Assembly: GCA_022592445.1 (NCBI GenBank)
Contig: JABYQR010000144.1
Span: 1-64,000, forward strand
From: Cytidiella melzeri
Lineage: Eukaryota; Basidiomycota; Agaricomycetes; Polyporales; Irpicaceae
Reading direction: 5' to 3'
DNA length: 64,000 nt
Positions 22,615 to 32,490 of this stretch are shown here, one piece after another. The notes below the pieces were generated by a model. The model was not told the origin of the DNA. It did no database searches and saw nothing but the letters and a program-made list of their open reading frames with translations. Each line of letters begins with the position of its first letter. Positions within the stretch are counted from its first letter, which is position 1. A program made the translations under genes and the position numbers.

Positions 22615-23246
22615 ATGCGTTTCAGCCACATGCTCGCTATCGCCATGGCCGTCGGCTCTACTACCGCAGTCGCCATCTCCCAAGACTCTGGGACGCCGCA
22701 CAAACTTGAGATCGCTGCTCGGTCAGGCCGCCGCGTCCGAGTCATCCCGGGGTCGATCACTCTCCGAGAGAAGCGAGACGAAGATGAAGTAGAGCAGCTC
22801 GCAGAAGGACTGGAACAGCCATCCCGCAGGTTCGTGCGAGTGTTTAGCGTGGGGTTTTTTTTTTGGCTACTTGCTTTGAACTGCATGCTGAACATGTTGT
22901 TGTGTGCTGGTGTGTAGGGAGCTGACCCATGAGAATATCGCACGTCGATACGCAGCATCTGGCGACTCCAGCAACGCAATGTCGCTCACACAGATCAGGG
23001 GCAGGGCTGAATCGAAACCTCCAAGCGATGGGGCGTTCGCACGCTTCATGCAATCTATCAGCCCCTTTGCGAAGGCGGAGCATAGTCAGTCAATTTGCTC
23101 CCTTCTTATACTTCTCATGCTGACAATGAGGAGGGCGACACGTAGAGCCCTTGGAACCCGAAGGTGACTCTAAGACCACGCCATCTCACACAGAGCATCA
23201 GAAACCAAAAACGGATCCAGAGCATCAGAAACCAAAATTGGATTGA
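22615..23246 (+). CDS. Small secreted protein, Kex2-type precursor family, paralog A
   Basis: Three exons (22615-22829, 22918-23084, 23146-23246) give 160 residues. Residues 1-20 form a signal peptide (MRFSHMLAIAMAVGSTTAVA). Exon 1 ends in a basic/acidic propeptide-like part with SGRR and LREKRDEDEVEQ. Exon 2 starts RELTHENIARRYAASGD, the family's second module. Exon 3 carries a tandem EHQKPK(T/L)D repeat and the stop. The dibasic KR/RR sites suggest processing by a Kex2-like Golgi protease. Its exons 1 and 2 resemble those of paralogs B, C and D. Exon 3 differs from C and D, and an out-of-frame copy of the usual REVAEMLKR exon lies downstream at 23354. Function unknown. Confidence 0.7.
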
Positions 23247-23353
23247 AGCATGCAAATGGCATTGGTGCAGAATCCGACAGACGGTCAGTTCCATCTCCTC
23301 CTCAGTCTGTTCCGGCTCTCATGCTGACAATTGCGGTGGTGTGGGGTACATAG

Positions 23354-23399
23354 GGAGGTAGCAGAGATGCTGAAGCGAGGCGTAGCATCTCCGTGGTGA
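23354..23399 (+). pseudogene. Orphaned REVAEMLKR exon downstream of paralog A
   Basis: After an AG acceptor the sequence encodes REVAEMLKRGVASPW and a stop, the same module as exon 3 of paralogs C and D. A preceding candidate mini-exon ends at a GTCAGT donor near 23282. In phase this pair needs a frame different from exon 3 of gene A. It is therefore either a relic or an alternative exon. Confidence 0.5.
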
Positions 23400-23819
23400 C
23401 TCCGGCGACGTGTATGAACATTTATACTTACGCCAGTAAACATCGGATATCCACTGTGGCTCATTAGATACTAGGTGTCGGAAATATAATTACAAAGGTG
23501 TCATTCGTATCATGTTTCTCGTGCCTGTGAAGCAATTATCGTGTACTTGAGCGCAGCGCACATATTCCATACAGTGTGTAGAAACAAGAAGTATACGGAT
23601 TGCGAGTGATAGACATGAACCCCTTCGAGCTGAAACTCCAACCGCTACGTGGTGAACTCCAGTCAGCCAGAATATTGACGGATGTAGTATCTCCTGTTTC
23701 GCGGCCACCAACATATCCTAGTCTCAGTTCCAGACGTCAGGCAGGGAAACGACGAGACAAAAAGACAGGAGTCAGTCACGGTAAGCACACTCTCCGGTGT
23801 TTTTTTCTGTTCTTCAAGA

Positions 23820-24046
23820 AAACTGAAACCCTGTCTCGAGCCCTCTTTGCCTCCTGCCTCCACCTTGAAGGCCTGACGACTGGGTACAAGACTATCATTG
23901 GGCGAAGGGAGGCCCAAACTTCTGTGATTAGGGTGTCAATCCTGGCATAGAACCCCAAACAAGCCACATCATGTCTTTCACCACAGCTGTACGGTGCGTA
24001 GCGAGTGTTCAGCACAGCCACCCGTGGCGCTGAGATGGTGGTGGCT
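23820..24046 (+). repeat. 5' flank of duplicated unit B, left of the transposon insertion
   Basis: Parallel to 22050-22281. It ends exactly at GTGGTGGCT (24038-24046), after which transposon-related sequence begins. Homology to unit A resumes at 29593. The two halves together reconstruct the promoter-distal flank of paralog B. Confidence 0.75.
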
Positions 24047-24206
24047 ACTTGACGTTACAGTGCTTTGCATATGAAACTGCAATCCGCGATTTTTTGCGCG
24101 TGTTTGTTCGAGCCAAAACAGGCCCGATATGGAACTAAACTGTCACACAGAGTCACAGATGCGCACTGAGCGCTACTAGCTGAACTGTCACACATCCACG
24201 ATCAGT

Positions 24207-25303
24207 GTGGCCACACCTATACCTGCGATGGCTCCCCACCTTCCACTTGATTCTCGAGAGCGCATTGTCCTCTGGCATGAAGAACATCACCTCTCTGTGG
24301 CTCAGATAGCAACACTTGTCCCTTGCTCTGAACGTACAGTCTACAACGTTCTCCGGCTACATCACGATTATGGCGAAGTTCGCAACCCTTTTGCAAACCC
24401 ACGGGGACGGAATAGAAAGATAGAGCCTTCTGACTTCGACTATTTGGTGTCTCTACTGCAAGCCAACCCAACGCTATACCTGGACGAGCTTCAAGAGCAT
24501 CTCGTAACTCATCGACATCTTGACGTCTCGGTGGCCACAATATCAAGAGCACTGCATCGTATCGCTTTATCACGCAAGTCAGTTTCTCGTGCTGCTCTAG
24601 AGAGAAACGAGGAGCTTCGAGCAACTTGGCAGGCTGCATATGGAGATTATCGAAAAGAAGATTTTGTTTGGCTAGACGAGTCCAGCGTAGACAATCAGAC
24701 TTATCATCGAGATGCAGGCTGGAGTGGACTTGGTCGAGCCTGTGTCAAGCGGGAATACTTTGCCCGTGGAAAGCGCTATTCCATTCTTCCAGCCCTGACT
24801 ACAGAAGGTTTTATTGCTCTTGATATTTTTGAGGGTTCCGTGACGAAAGAGCGATTCATAAAGTTCATACGAGAGGATGTTGTGAGTTGATATGTATCTG
24901 CCTTACAGGACATGTATCTTATGCTATACATAGGCACCTCGTTTGAATCCATATCCAGGTCGGCGCAGTGTTGTTGTCCTTGACAATTGTGCAATCCACC
25001 ACGGCGAGGAAATACGTCAGATCATTGAGGAGGAATGTGGTAAGGAGTCATTCGTCGCAATTGTCCACTTCAAATACTAATAAGTGATCACCATTGACAG
25101 GTGCAAAACTTATTTATCTCCCTCCATACTCACCAGACTTTAACCCCATTGAGCAGGCTTTTCATTCGTTGAAAGCATGGCTCCGTCGACATGAAAATGA
25201 TGTAGTCAATGAAGCTTGTCGGCCTTGGCTCATACATCAGGCAGCTCAGTCAGTCACGGCAGAGAATGCAGTAGATTGGGCAATTAATAGTGGTTATGCA
25301 TAG
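24207..25303 (+). CDS. Tc1/mariner-type DDE transposase
   Basis: Three exons (24207-24881, 24934-25039, 25101-25303) give 327 residues with no stop. The N-terminus carries a helix-turn-helix for end binding (LSVAQIATLVPCSERTVYNV). The catalytic triad is visible as FVWLDESSVDN, then VVVLDNCAIHH, then SPDFNPIEQAF. I count about 35 residues between the second Asp and the Glu, so the signature is DD35E-like rather than DD34E. YLPPYSPDFNPIE is the classic C-terminal block of the IS630/Tc1/mariner superfamily. It lies 150 bases inside the left terminal repeat, and its splice sites are good GT-AG pairs. Confidence 0.92.
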
Positions 25304-25334
25304 ATGTACAAACAAGCAGGATTGTAGAGAACAA

Positions 25335-27343
25335 CTAATTATTGATGCGCAACTGCTCCAGCGATGCACTCCACTTATCAGCAAAGGCCTGCAGTTTGAG
25401 AATCTTGCCCTCTACAGTGTTTCCCAGAATAGTAGCAAGACAAGCAGTAGGAACCTTCGACAGGATGTCCGGAGTGAAGTCCTCAGCTAAGAGAGCATCA
25501 TGGAACAAAGTAAAGTCTACTCCCTTACTCCTCGCAAAATCCTTCAAGCATGTACGGAGCTCTTCGCCAGTCTCTACTGCAGCAACTGGAGGATGAGGAG
25601 CTATATCTACTACCCTACCTGAAGCAGCTGGCTGCCCGAGTCCTCCATGTGCAGATGCAGTCATGCGCTCGATAGCCATCGCAGCAACAGGGATAAGCGT
25701 CGAGGCCATCAATGACAGTAAGTCATTTGGAGCACTGGTACCGGCATTCAACGCAGTGGCAGGGTGTGGCCCGATGCGCCCACGAGCCTTTCCTGACGGA
25801 GCATCTCGAGAGCCACCATCAAGAACCTGCGCGGGTGGCCCATTCACAGTGTACTGACGACTTGCCTATAGCATAATTAGCGTACATACAGAGTGTTTAT
25901 TAACCGGTGTACTTACTATAGCAGCAGCCCACTGCTTGAGCTTCATGTTGTTCAAGCCGAAGTGTTCGCCCGTGACGGGCATAACATAGCATAGACCAGG
26001 ACCGCCACTCTCGCCCATGTGAGTGTTGCACGTCCACCTCTGCTTGATCTGAAGAACAATCGCTCCGTGCAATTGTTCTTCAGGAGTGAACATCGAGGTC
26101 TGGGGGACCTGTGACAGATTCAGTACGTCGTGACACTTTGAGGTTTGCGAGGCTCACCTGAGTGCCATGCAGTAGCTCTGAATGACTATTAGAAGCTGCG
26201 TTGAACGACTAGTAAACCAGTCAACATACGAAGGCTACAGTCATGGAAATGACACATACCGAAGGACCATCCGGCCGATAACCATCCATGCTCGATAGAT
26301 CAAATTCTACGAGGATCTCTGTCTTACCCTGGTTCGCAAGGATTGACGTGCGCTCGACTTCCCAGTTATGGTCGGTGTCGACTTGTGTTGCCCCACTCTT
26401 GCCACCGCTGTGTCAGAATCAGTGAGTGATGCGCGAAATTCCTATAAAAACCCATACGGAGATCGAGTCCACCAAATCTTGAAGCGCGGGCCTGAAACCG
26501 GTCCAGGGGCATATGCATCTTGCAAGCTATGTACCTTCAAGCAATTGGCGATGAAGTCACGTCGTGTCGTGGTGGTGCTGAGTTGCATGTGCTCCTTCTT
26601 GTTGACAACGTCCTTAACCTCGGCCGCCTTGCTGCGGCCACTCTTCTCGACGACTTTCTTGTAGACAAATCCAACGGATACGAGATAAACGCCGACATTG
26701 CCTGAGACAAAGGTGAGTACTAGACAGGTCCCACAGAAGCAATACACACCTGCATAAGGTTGCGAGTTTTGTCCTTCAGTGTCGCGAGGAGGGTCCTGAA
26801 CCTCGGCATTCTCGCTAGATCCATCACCGGTAGTCGAGCCAGCAGCAGGCCCGGGCGAAGTTGGCAGAGACTGTCCAGTCGTCGGAGGCACCATTCGAGG
26901 CGAAGCTGGCAAACCATAGTACGGATTGTTCAGAAGAACTGGGTCGATATGCAATGGTGCTGGGCGCGCAGGGGGTACTAGCACATCTTCCATAGGCTGC
27001 GGTCCAGCTAGGGGCTCAGGCGAAGCAACCGGGGGGACACCATACTGATGACGAGTCTCGTTGATCTCTTCGCGGGAAGCATAAAACTGGTTCGCGCTTC
27101 CATCTGCTGAGGCCGTAAGTGACAATCATAACACGAATCAAACCTCTACATACCGATGTTGGCCGGATTTTCACTAGCAAGCCACCTAGCAGAAGCAGGA
27201 CGACGGTTCGGAGCAGCATGATGAGGAGCAATGTTCTCCTTCGACTGTGATCCTCGGGGAATGTAGTACGGGGCTGGTCGGTTACGTGGAGAGGAGCGAT
27301 GAGAGTTCAAAGGAGCGAGGGGAAGGTTTGGCATGGTTAGCAA
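25335..27343 (-). CDS. Second gene of the Tc1-like element, unknown protein with a SAM-like C-terminus
   Basis: A multi-exon minus-strand gene between the transposase and the right terminal repeat. Exons read in order: MPNLPLAPLNSHRSSPRNRP; an ADGSANQFYASREEINET segment joined across 27157-27111; a Pro-rich linker; VGVYLVSVGFVYKKVVEKSG; an NWEVERTSILANQGKT exon; and MFTPEEQLHGAIVLQIKQRW. Then comes AAI joined in frame across 25917-25867 to ASRQYTVNGPPAQ. The last 70 residues (TCLKDFARSKGVDFTLFHDA, LAEDFTPDILSKVP, EGKILKLQAFADKW) look like a SAM-like helical domain of a kind I have seen in uncharacterised basidiomycete proteins. Role unknown. Its position inside the element suggests a transposition accessory or cargo. 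Internal exon limits are approximate. Confidence 0.6.
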
Positions 27344-27916
27344 AACCCGAGTATAGAGAACAGAATTGTGAGGAACGAGACACTCACACTCTGCCTTTTA
27401 TCCTCCCTGTGCGGCCACTCTTGCATCGCCGTCGATCAAGTGAATTCGAGCTGGCACAAAGGACTGTGGGCCCCGATGACAGCAAGCGCAACAATCACCT
27501 GAAACCGTGTCTGCAGAGGTGCTATTCGACGTGAAGGGCACTCACCGAACAGGCGAGCACAAAGGTAGTCGGCTAACGCAGTCGTTATTTGCTCCTAGCG
27601 GACGGGCTTCAGGCACGGTTGGCAGAGTGGCACTCTACTATTGGGGTCCGTGGTGCTGGAGGGCGCAGTTTGCAGCATCTTGAGGTAAGCCTTCAGTACT
27701 CAGTGTCGAGCATAGACAGCATGAGTGCGTTGTCGCCAACGTTGAGGGCGGTGCGAACGACGATGATAAGGATAAGCCCGGAGACGATGAGCGATGTCAC
27801 GCAATCTTTGTCTGTGACTCGCTGTGACACAGAACTTTCCATATCGGGCCTTCATTTTGGCTCGAACAAATACACGCGAAAAATCGCGACTGCAGATTCA
27901 TATGCAAAGCACTGTA

Positions 27917-29581
27917 ATCTCCCACCCAATTGTCAGCACTAATGAAACTCCGCTAGGCGCGGGCTGATGGCGGCAAACCGAGAGCTCGGCGGGGGACTTG
28001 GGTGATTTGTGAGCTTCTCAACAGCTAGTCACATAGTAATCTTAGGCAATTACATGGGACAATAAATATGACTGAAGGGTACATATTTCAGTATATAAGA
28101 GGGTACATATTTTAGTATATAAGACTGTTACATAGTGTACAAAACCTTACTGATGGCATTGTGAGTCTTCCAATTCCCCCTTTCTAGTAAAGCTCTATTC
28201 ATGCATCTGTCAGGCTCTTTGTTTATTCTGTTTGTGTTTGAAAGTTACGAGTGTAGGGGATGACTAGGAGAGTCAACTAACTCTGGGAGTAAGTGTCTTG
28301 TTATTTCTCTGCTCTCTAGGAGCTGTATATATACATGTCTGTAACTAGATTACTAATGCTACAGTAATGTCATATGAGTAAGGATTGGTAAGGATTGGTA
28401 ATCCTATGAGTAATGATTGGTAATGCACAGTCCTGCTTGCTAATACTACTGAATAGAGAATGTAAGCAATGACTGAGCATCCTACATAACTGAATGGTGC
28501 TGACTGAGCCTTTAGTAAGCTCAATACATTTGGTATATGAAATATGAGTCATGCAGAAGCCTCATGGTACTTCTGCTTATTCAGTCATGGAAACTACTGG
28601 AACACAATGCCATATGGTGTAAGTATCGCATCGTGTGTGACCATAAGGATGGTGGAATCACATGCTATGTACTATCTGATCTTATCTATCTACATATCTA
28701 ATCTACATTGTCCATAGATCTGATGTCCGATAATCAGCGATACAATCTCGCTTTGACAGTTTGCACTCTGTATTTACGAAGAGTATTCAGTACCCCGCCC
28801 GCGCAATTCAAGCTCCGGATTGTACAACATATAGAGTTCTGTACTCACCGTGTGTAAATACCAGGCCTGGGCGTGGCGCAATCAACAACGTTGTCGTCAA
28901 TAGTCGCGTTGATGGTGGTTCAAGTGTAAAAGACAGGCTGTATTGTCAGCCAAGGACGAGTGAACCAGGACGCGATTGGCTTTCCAATTTGGGCGCCGAT
29001 TGTAAATGCCCCAAAATGTACGTACCCCGACGATCACTGATTGATCTCCGTTTGGATCGAACAGTGCCAGTCTTAATTCCCACATGACTTGCATGTAAGC
29101 AATGCAAACAGAAGAAAAACCTGTGCAAGTTGAGGACAACAGAAGCATAGGCTGGCAGAGGTATAAATAGAGCTTTACCAGAAAAGAGACAGGGTGGCTG
29201 TCCCAAAGGCCGTCTAAGTAACCATGATACACTATGAAACATGTGTGAGTATGTGAGCACTGCAAACAGAATAAACAAAGAGCCTGACAGAGGCATAAAT
29301 AGAGCTTTACTGGAAAAGGAGAATTGGAAGATCTACAATGCCATCTGTGAGTTTGGTACACTATGTAACAGTCTTATAAACCAAACTATGTACTCTCTTA
29401 TATACTAAAATATGTACCCTCTTAATTATATCTACTATGCTATGTAATTGCCTAAGATTACCATATGTACTAGCTATTGATGAGCTCACAAATTGCCCAA
29501 GTCCCCCGCCAAGCTCTCGGTGTGCCGCCATCAGCCCGCGCCCAGCGGAGTTTCATTAGTGCTGACAATTGGGTGGGAGAT
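27917..29581. mobile_element. Foldback-type element, 1665 bases, with about 300-base inverted repeats
   Basis: The ends are ATCTCCCACCCAATTGTCAG and its complement. The inverted similarity continues inward for about 300 bases (27917-28235 against 29270-29581). It includes the GTTACATAGTGTAC block and TTTGTTTATTCTGTTTG. TA flanks both sides (27915-27916, 29582-29583). No frame in the 1-kb centre resembles a transposase, so it is probably non-autonomous. Near-duplicates of a TAAATAGAGCTTTAC segment occur at about 29163 and 29296. Confidence 0.8.
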
Positions 29582-29657
29582 TAACGTCAAGTGTGGTGGC
29601 TCTCTCCTACTGGCACGCGAAACAAGAGACCCGTTTCTTTCTCTCCCGGAAGAAAAC

Positions 29658-29736
29658 GAAACAGGTTTTCCTCCCATCTCGGGATCACTTGCAGTGCATT
29701 TGTCTCAGGCACACGGCACTAGGGTGTGTACATAAG
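29658..29736 (+). promoter_or_regulatory. Conserved promoter block and TATA-like box of paralog B
   Basis: GAAACAGG through TCTCGGGATCAC at about 29658-29688, then TACATAAG at 29729-29736, as in the other paralogs. The composite transposon insertion ends only about 57 bases upstream of this block. Confidence 0.65.
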
Positions 29737-29891
29737 ATGTTCAGAGTGTCAGTTGCTTTCTATCCAGGCCGAGCCCACACTCTTCAGCGTTTTTTATATA
29801 TCCTTTTCTCCTCAGGCACTGGTTGGTGAGTCCGCTGTCAACCACTGGTATACGCAAATTGCTCAAGCAACTCTACCAGCCCCCCCTCGTT

Positions 29892-29892
29892 C

Positions 29893-29936
<44 letters not shown>
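29892..29936 (+). repeat. (CAA)n repeat in the 5' UTR of paralog B
   Basis: About fifteen CAA triplets immediately before the leader's last bases and the ATG at 29954. Paralog A has only a short CAACAATAACACTAACAC at this place, so the array expanded in B. Confidence 0.9.
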
Positions 29937-29937
<1 letters not shown>

Positions 29938-29953
29938 CAAAACTGGAATCACC

Positions 29954-30676
29954 ATGCGTTCAAGCTACATGCTCGCTATCGCCATGGCCGTCGGCTCTAC
30001 TGCCGCAGTCGCCATCTCCCAAGACTCTGGGACGCCGCACAAACTCGATTTCGCTGCTCGGTCAGGCCGTCGCTTCCGAGTCATGCCGGGGTCGATCACT
30101 CTCCGAGAGAAGCGACACGAAGACGAAGTCGAAGTAGAGCAGCTCGCAGATACGCCCGAACTGTCAGCCCGCAGGTTCGTGCGATTGTTGATCATTTTTT
30201 TGCACGGGAGGTTTTTCTTTTCGTTTTCGTTTTCGTTTTTGTGTTTGTTTTTGTTTTCTTGCTATTTCGGTTTGACGTTTGATTGCATGCTGAACATGTC
30301 GTTGTGTAGGGAGCTGACCTATGAGAATATCGTCGCTCGTCAAGACGTAGCGTCCGACGACCTCAGCAACACAATCTCGCTCGCACAGTCTATCCGGGGC
30401 AGGGATGAGATCCCTACCACGACCACGCCGAAAACAGGCAATTGGATCAAAAGCTTTTTGGAGTATTTCCGCCCCTTAGGGCATGTTGGTGAGCTAATTT
30501 GCTCTCACCTTTTTTTTTCTCTTTCTTTTTTCCTTTTTGACTTGGTCATGCTGACGATGAGGGGTATTGGCGACATGGTAGGGAGGCCCGCGAAGCGCGA
30601 ATTTGAAGGTGTAAAATCCGCCGACTCTGGCGACGAGGCATTTTACGAAGGAGGGCTTTCCAAAGTCCCGGCTTGA
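29954..30676 (+). CDS. Small secreted protein, Kex2-type precursor family, paralog B
   Basis: Three exons (29954-30174, 30310-30488, 30582-30676) give 164 residues. Signal peptide MRSSYMLAIAMAVGSTAAVA, then SQDSGTPHKLDFAARSGRR, an LREKRHEDEVEVEQLAD propeptide-like part, the RELTYENIVARQDVASDD module and a C-terminal exon with PAKREFEGVKSADSGDEAF. The KR and RR sites match paralog A. It is close to A in exons 1 and 2 and in intron sequence, so the pair is a recent tandem duplication. Exon 3 ends at a TGA that aligns with the stop of A. A further module copy lies downstream out of frame. Expression may be altered by the transposons in its promoter. Confidence 0.7.
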   Translation: MRSSYMLAIAMAVGSTAAVAISQDSGTPHKLDFAARSGRRFRVMPGSITLREKRHEDEVEVEQLADTPELSARRFVRLLIIFLHGRFFFSFSFSFLCLFLFSCYFGLTFDCMLNMSLCRELTYENIVARQDVASDDLSNTISLAQSIRGRDEIPTTTTPKTGNWIKSFLEYFRPLGHVGELICSHLFFSLSFFLFDLVMLTMRGIGDMVGRPAKREFEGVKSADSGDEAFYEGGLSKVPA

Positions 30677-30789
30677 TGCAGGCAGCATTTGGTGGCACAA
30701 CAAACGGCAGACGGTGAGTTTCAGTCTTCTTCCCTCAGTTTGTTTTTGGGGTTTCCATGCTGACAATCGCGGTGGTGTGGGGTATACAG

Positions 30790-30871
30790 GGAGGTAGCAG
30801 AGATGCTGAAGCGAGACGCAGCATTTTTTGACTCCATCGACGTGTATGATCACTCTTACTTACACCAGTAA
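30790..30871 (+). pseudogene. Orphaned REVAEMLKR exon downstream of paralog B
   Basis: After a TACAG acceptor it reads REVAEMLKRDAAFFDSIDV and YDHSYLHQ to a stop. It aligns with the orphan exon after paralog A and with exon 3 of C and D. A mini-exon with a GTGAGT donor at about 30713 precedes it. It could be used only with a splice that changes phase. Confidence 0.5.
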
Positions 30872-31109
30872 CCATCGGACATCCATCGCGGATTATTAGA
30901 TAGTGCGTGTAGGATATAAAGTTTCAAATGTGTCGTTCCTGCCATGGTTATCATCCCCGTTAAGCAAGGATCTTGTCTTTGACCGCAGGGCACACATGCC
31001 GTATGGTTCGTAGAAAGGAGAGTTGTCCGGCTTGCGAGTGATTTACATGAACCCCTTTGAGCCGGAGCTCGAACTTGAACTGCGCTGCGTCACTTGCCAG
31101 TGTACCTTG

Positions 31110-31200
31110 TCATTCACAACGAGAGAACGCCTGGCATTGCAAAGGGGGCGAATGCCAAAGTCCGAAGTAGCGTCCTGACGATGGACCTGATCACCTGGTG
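31110..31200 (+). pseudogene. Relic of the ricin-B-like lectin gene
   Basis: The stretch around 31149-31190 matches the start of the intact lectin gene (34111-34146). In frame it reads NAKVRSSVLTMD, against NAKARSSVLTMD in the intact copy. The flank before it (about 30890-31095) also matches 33845-34070. The similarity stops after TMD, so only the first exon's beginning survives. Confidence 0.65.
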
Positions 31201-31637
31201 ACCCCAAAAAGTGCGTATCTTTTCGTCTCCATTTTTTTCAGCCCCTCCGGATGCTGCGACTCGACTCTTGCGCAGTGAGTGAAACTTGAACATCATGCTG
31301 AGGGCCCCGACGACCGCACCATTATCCACACCTTACTTACTCTTACCCCCCGACGCCCTTCGTTGCTTGCGCGTTATGATTACGCGGTAGCATCTCGCTT
31401 TCGCAAACAATAATATATATTCTGAAAACGATCGTCAAGTCAATATAAAAACCACTGTGACTTCCTATACACCCCACACTACCGCAATCGTCAGCATGAG
31501 AGCCGGGTCAAACTAAGGAGAAGTCGAACTGTCCATGTGCCTGCTTGCTTTCTAAAGAATTGATCATACAGTGCCTTATGAGGTCAGGACGCGTCGCTGT
31601 GCGAGTCGCCGGATGCTACGTCTTGGCGCTTCAGCAT
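31201..31637. other. Gap between the lectin relic and paralog C
   Basis: Mostly structureless. The segment 31582-31637, read on the minus strand just after the stop of paralog C, encodes another degenerate module (MLKRQDVASGDSHSDAS then stop). Only a 14-base GTGAGGAGGGTTAG separates it from exon 3 of C, which looks like a collapsed intron. Confidence 0.5.
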
Positions 31638-32170
31638 CTAACCCTCCTCACCGCCTAGCGACTTGTCGATTTGATTATCAACACCAAAGAAATCCCTAAA
31701 GGCCTGCTTAATTGAGAAAGCGCCGCTGGAGTCGCCGGATGCTACGTCTTGCCGCCTCAGCATCTCTGCTACCTCCCTGTGTGCCCCACATCAGCATGAG
31801 AAAACCGCCGGGAACAGACTGCGTAAGAAAGCTGAACTCGCCTTCTGCTGGCATGATACAAATTTTCGTGAAGCAAGCTGTGGACATCGACTGCATCGAC
31901 GTCTTGACGCACAATGTTCTGATAGGTCAGCTCCCTGCACATCAGCGTGCAATACGGTCTTCAGCATTTGCAGATATCGAAAAGAGTATAAAACACTCGC
32001 ACGAACCTCCGGGCTAGTTGTCCGAGTGCTTCTGCAAGCTGCTCTAGTTCGCGGACGTGGCGGGTGGACCGAGTCACGGTATCAAATTGATGCCGAAAGC
32101 CAGAGTTTCGGGAGATGGCGACAGTAGAGCTGATAGCCAGGGCGATAGCGAATATGTAGGTGAAACGCAT
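31638..32170 (-). CDS. Small secreted protein, Kex2-type precursor family, paralog C
   Basis: Three exons (32170-32007, 31934-31842, 31776-31638) give 131 residues in frame. Signal peptide MRFTYIFAIALAISSTVA, a shortened acidic/basic part ending LEQLAEALGQLARR, module RELTYQNIVRQDVDAVDV and module REVAEMLRRQDVASGDSSGA. The C-terminal end is AFRDFFGVDNQIDKSLGGEE and one more residue. The second intron starts with GC (GGCGAGTT) instead of GT, as does the matching intron of paralog D. It lies beside a decayed copy of the beta'-COP gene, mirroring paralog D and the real gene. Secreted, function unknown. Confidence 0.7.
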
Positions 32171-32377
32171 GGTGGTTGAGTTTATGTGTGGATTGGGTGA
32201 CTGAACGAGGGGGCTGATGGAGGGGTGTAAGTGATTTGTGCGTGGTGGAGACAGTGACACCTCAAGCTTTCATTTTGACTTACCAGCCAGTGCCTGAGGA
32301 ACGAAGGACGAACAAAAAAACGCGGAAGAGTGTGGGCACGGCCTGAAGGGAAACCGACTCACAGACTCTCTGACCAT

Positions 32378-32490
32378 CTTTTATACATCATGCATCATGC
32401 ATCAGTAGCCATGACTTGCAAACACCTGGATCCTTGGGGGGCTAAAACAATTGCTCTATCCCGACATAGGAAAAGATCAAACCTGTTTCA
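32378..32490 (-). promoter_or_regulatory. Conserved promoter block and TATA box of paralog C
   Basis: On the minus strand, GAAACAGGTTTGATC leading to GTCGGGAT (about 32460-32490) and then GTATAAAAG (32378-32386). This has the same order and spacing as in A, B and D. The 5'-UTR intron donor here is GGTAAGT. Confidence 0.6.

Larger units (their letters stand above)
24058..27914 (+). mobile_element. Tc1/mariner-like DNA transposon, 3857 bases, with two genes
   Basis: Imperfect terminal inverted repeats of about 100 bases begin CAGTGCTTTGCATATGAA at both ends (24058 inward and 27914 inward). TA dinucleotides flank both sides (24056-24057 and 27915-27916), the target duplication expected for Tc1/mariner. 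Inside are an intact spliced transposase on the plus strand and a second spliced gene on the minus strand, converging near 25320. The right TA is shared with the next element. The intact frames suggest a fairly recent insertion. Confidence 0.88.
24038..29601. mobile_element. Composite insertion in the promoter of paralog B
   Basis: The direct repeats GTGGTGGCT at 24038-24046 and 29593-29601 flank ACTTGACGTTA on the left and TAACGTCAAGT on the right. These two are exact inverted complements. Removing the two inner TA-flanked elements leaves the 20-base palindrome ACTTGACGTTAACGTCAAGT between the direct repeats. Unit A has one GTGGTGGCT and no palindrome at the equivalent place. So either a small or larger element with an 11-base terminal repeat and 9-base target duplication came first, or the palindrome is a footprint. 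Confidence 0.7.

Noticed and set aside
27830..27914. CRISPR-like or tRNA-like structure at the transposon end
   Set aside because: The symmetry is fully explained by the terminal inverted repeat matching 24058-24145.
29823..30137. Open frame with a poly-Gln run over paralog B
   Set aside because: It is the (CAA)n leader read in a shadow frame. The true frame starts at 29954 with a signal peptide shared by all paralogs.
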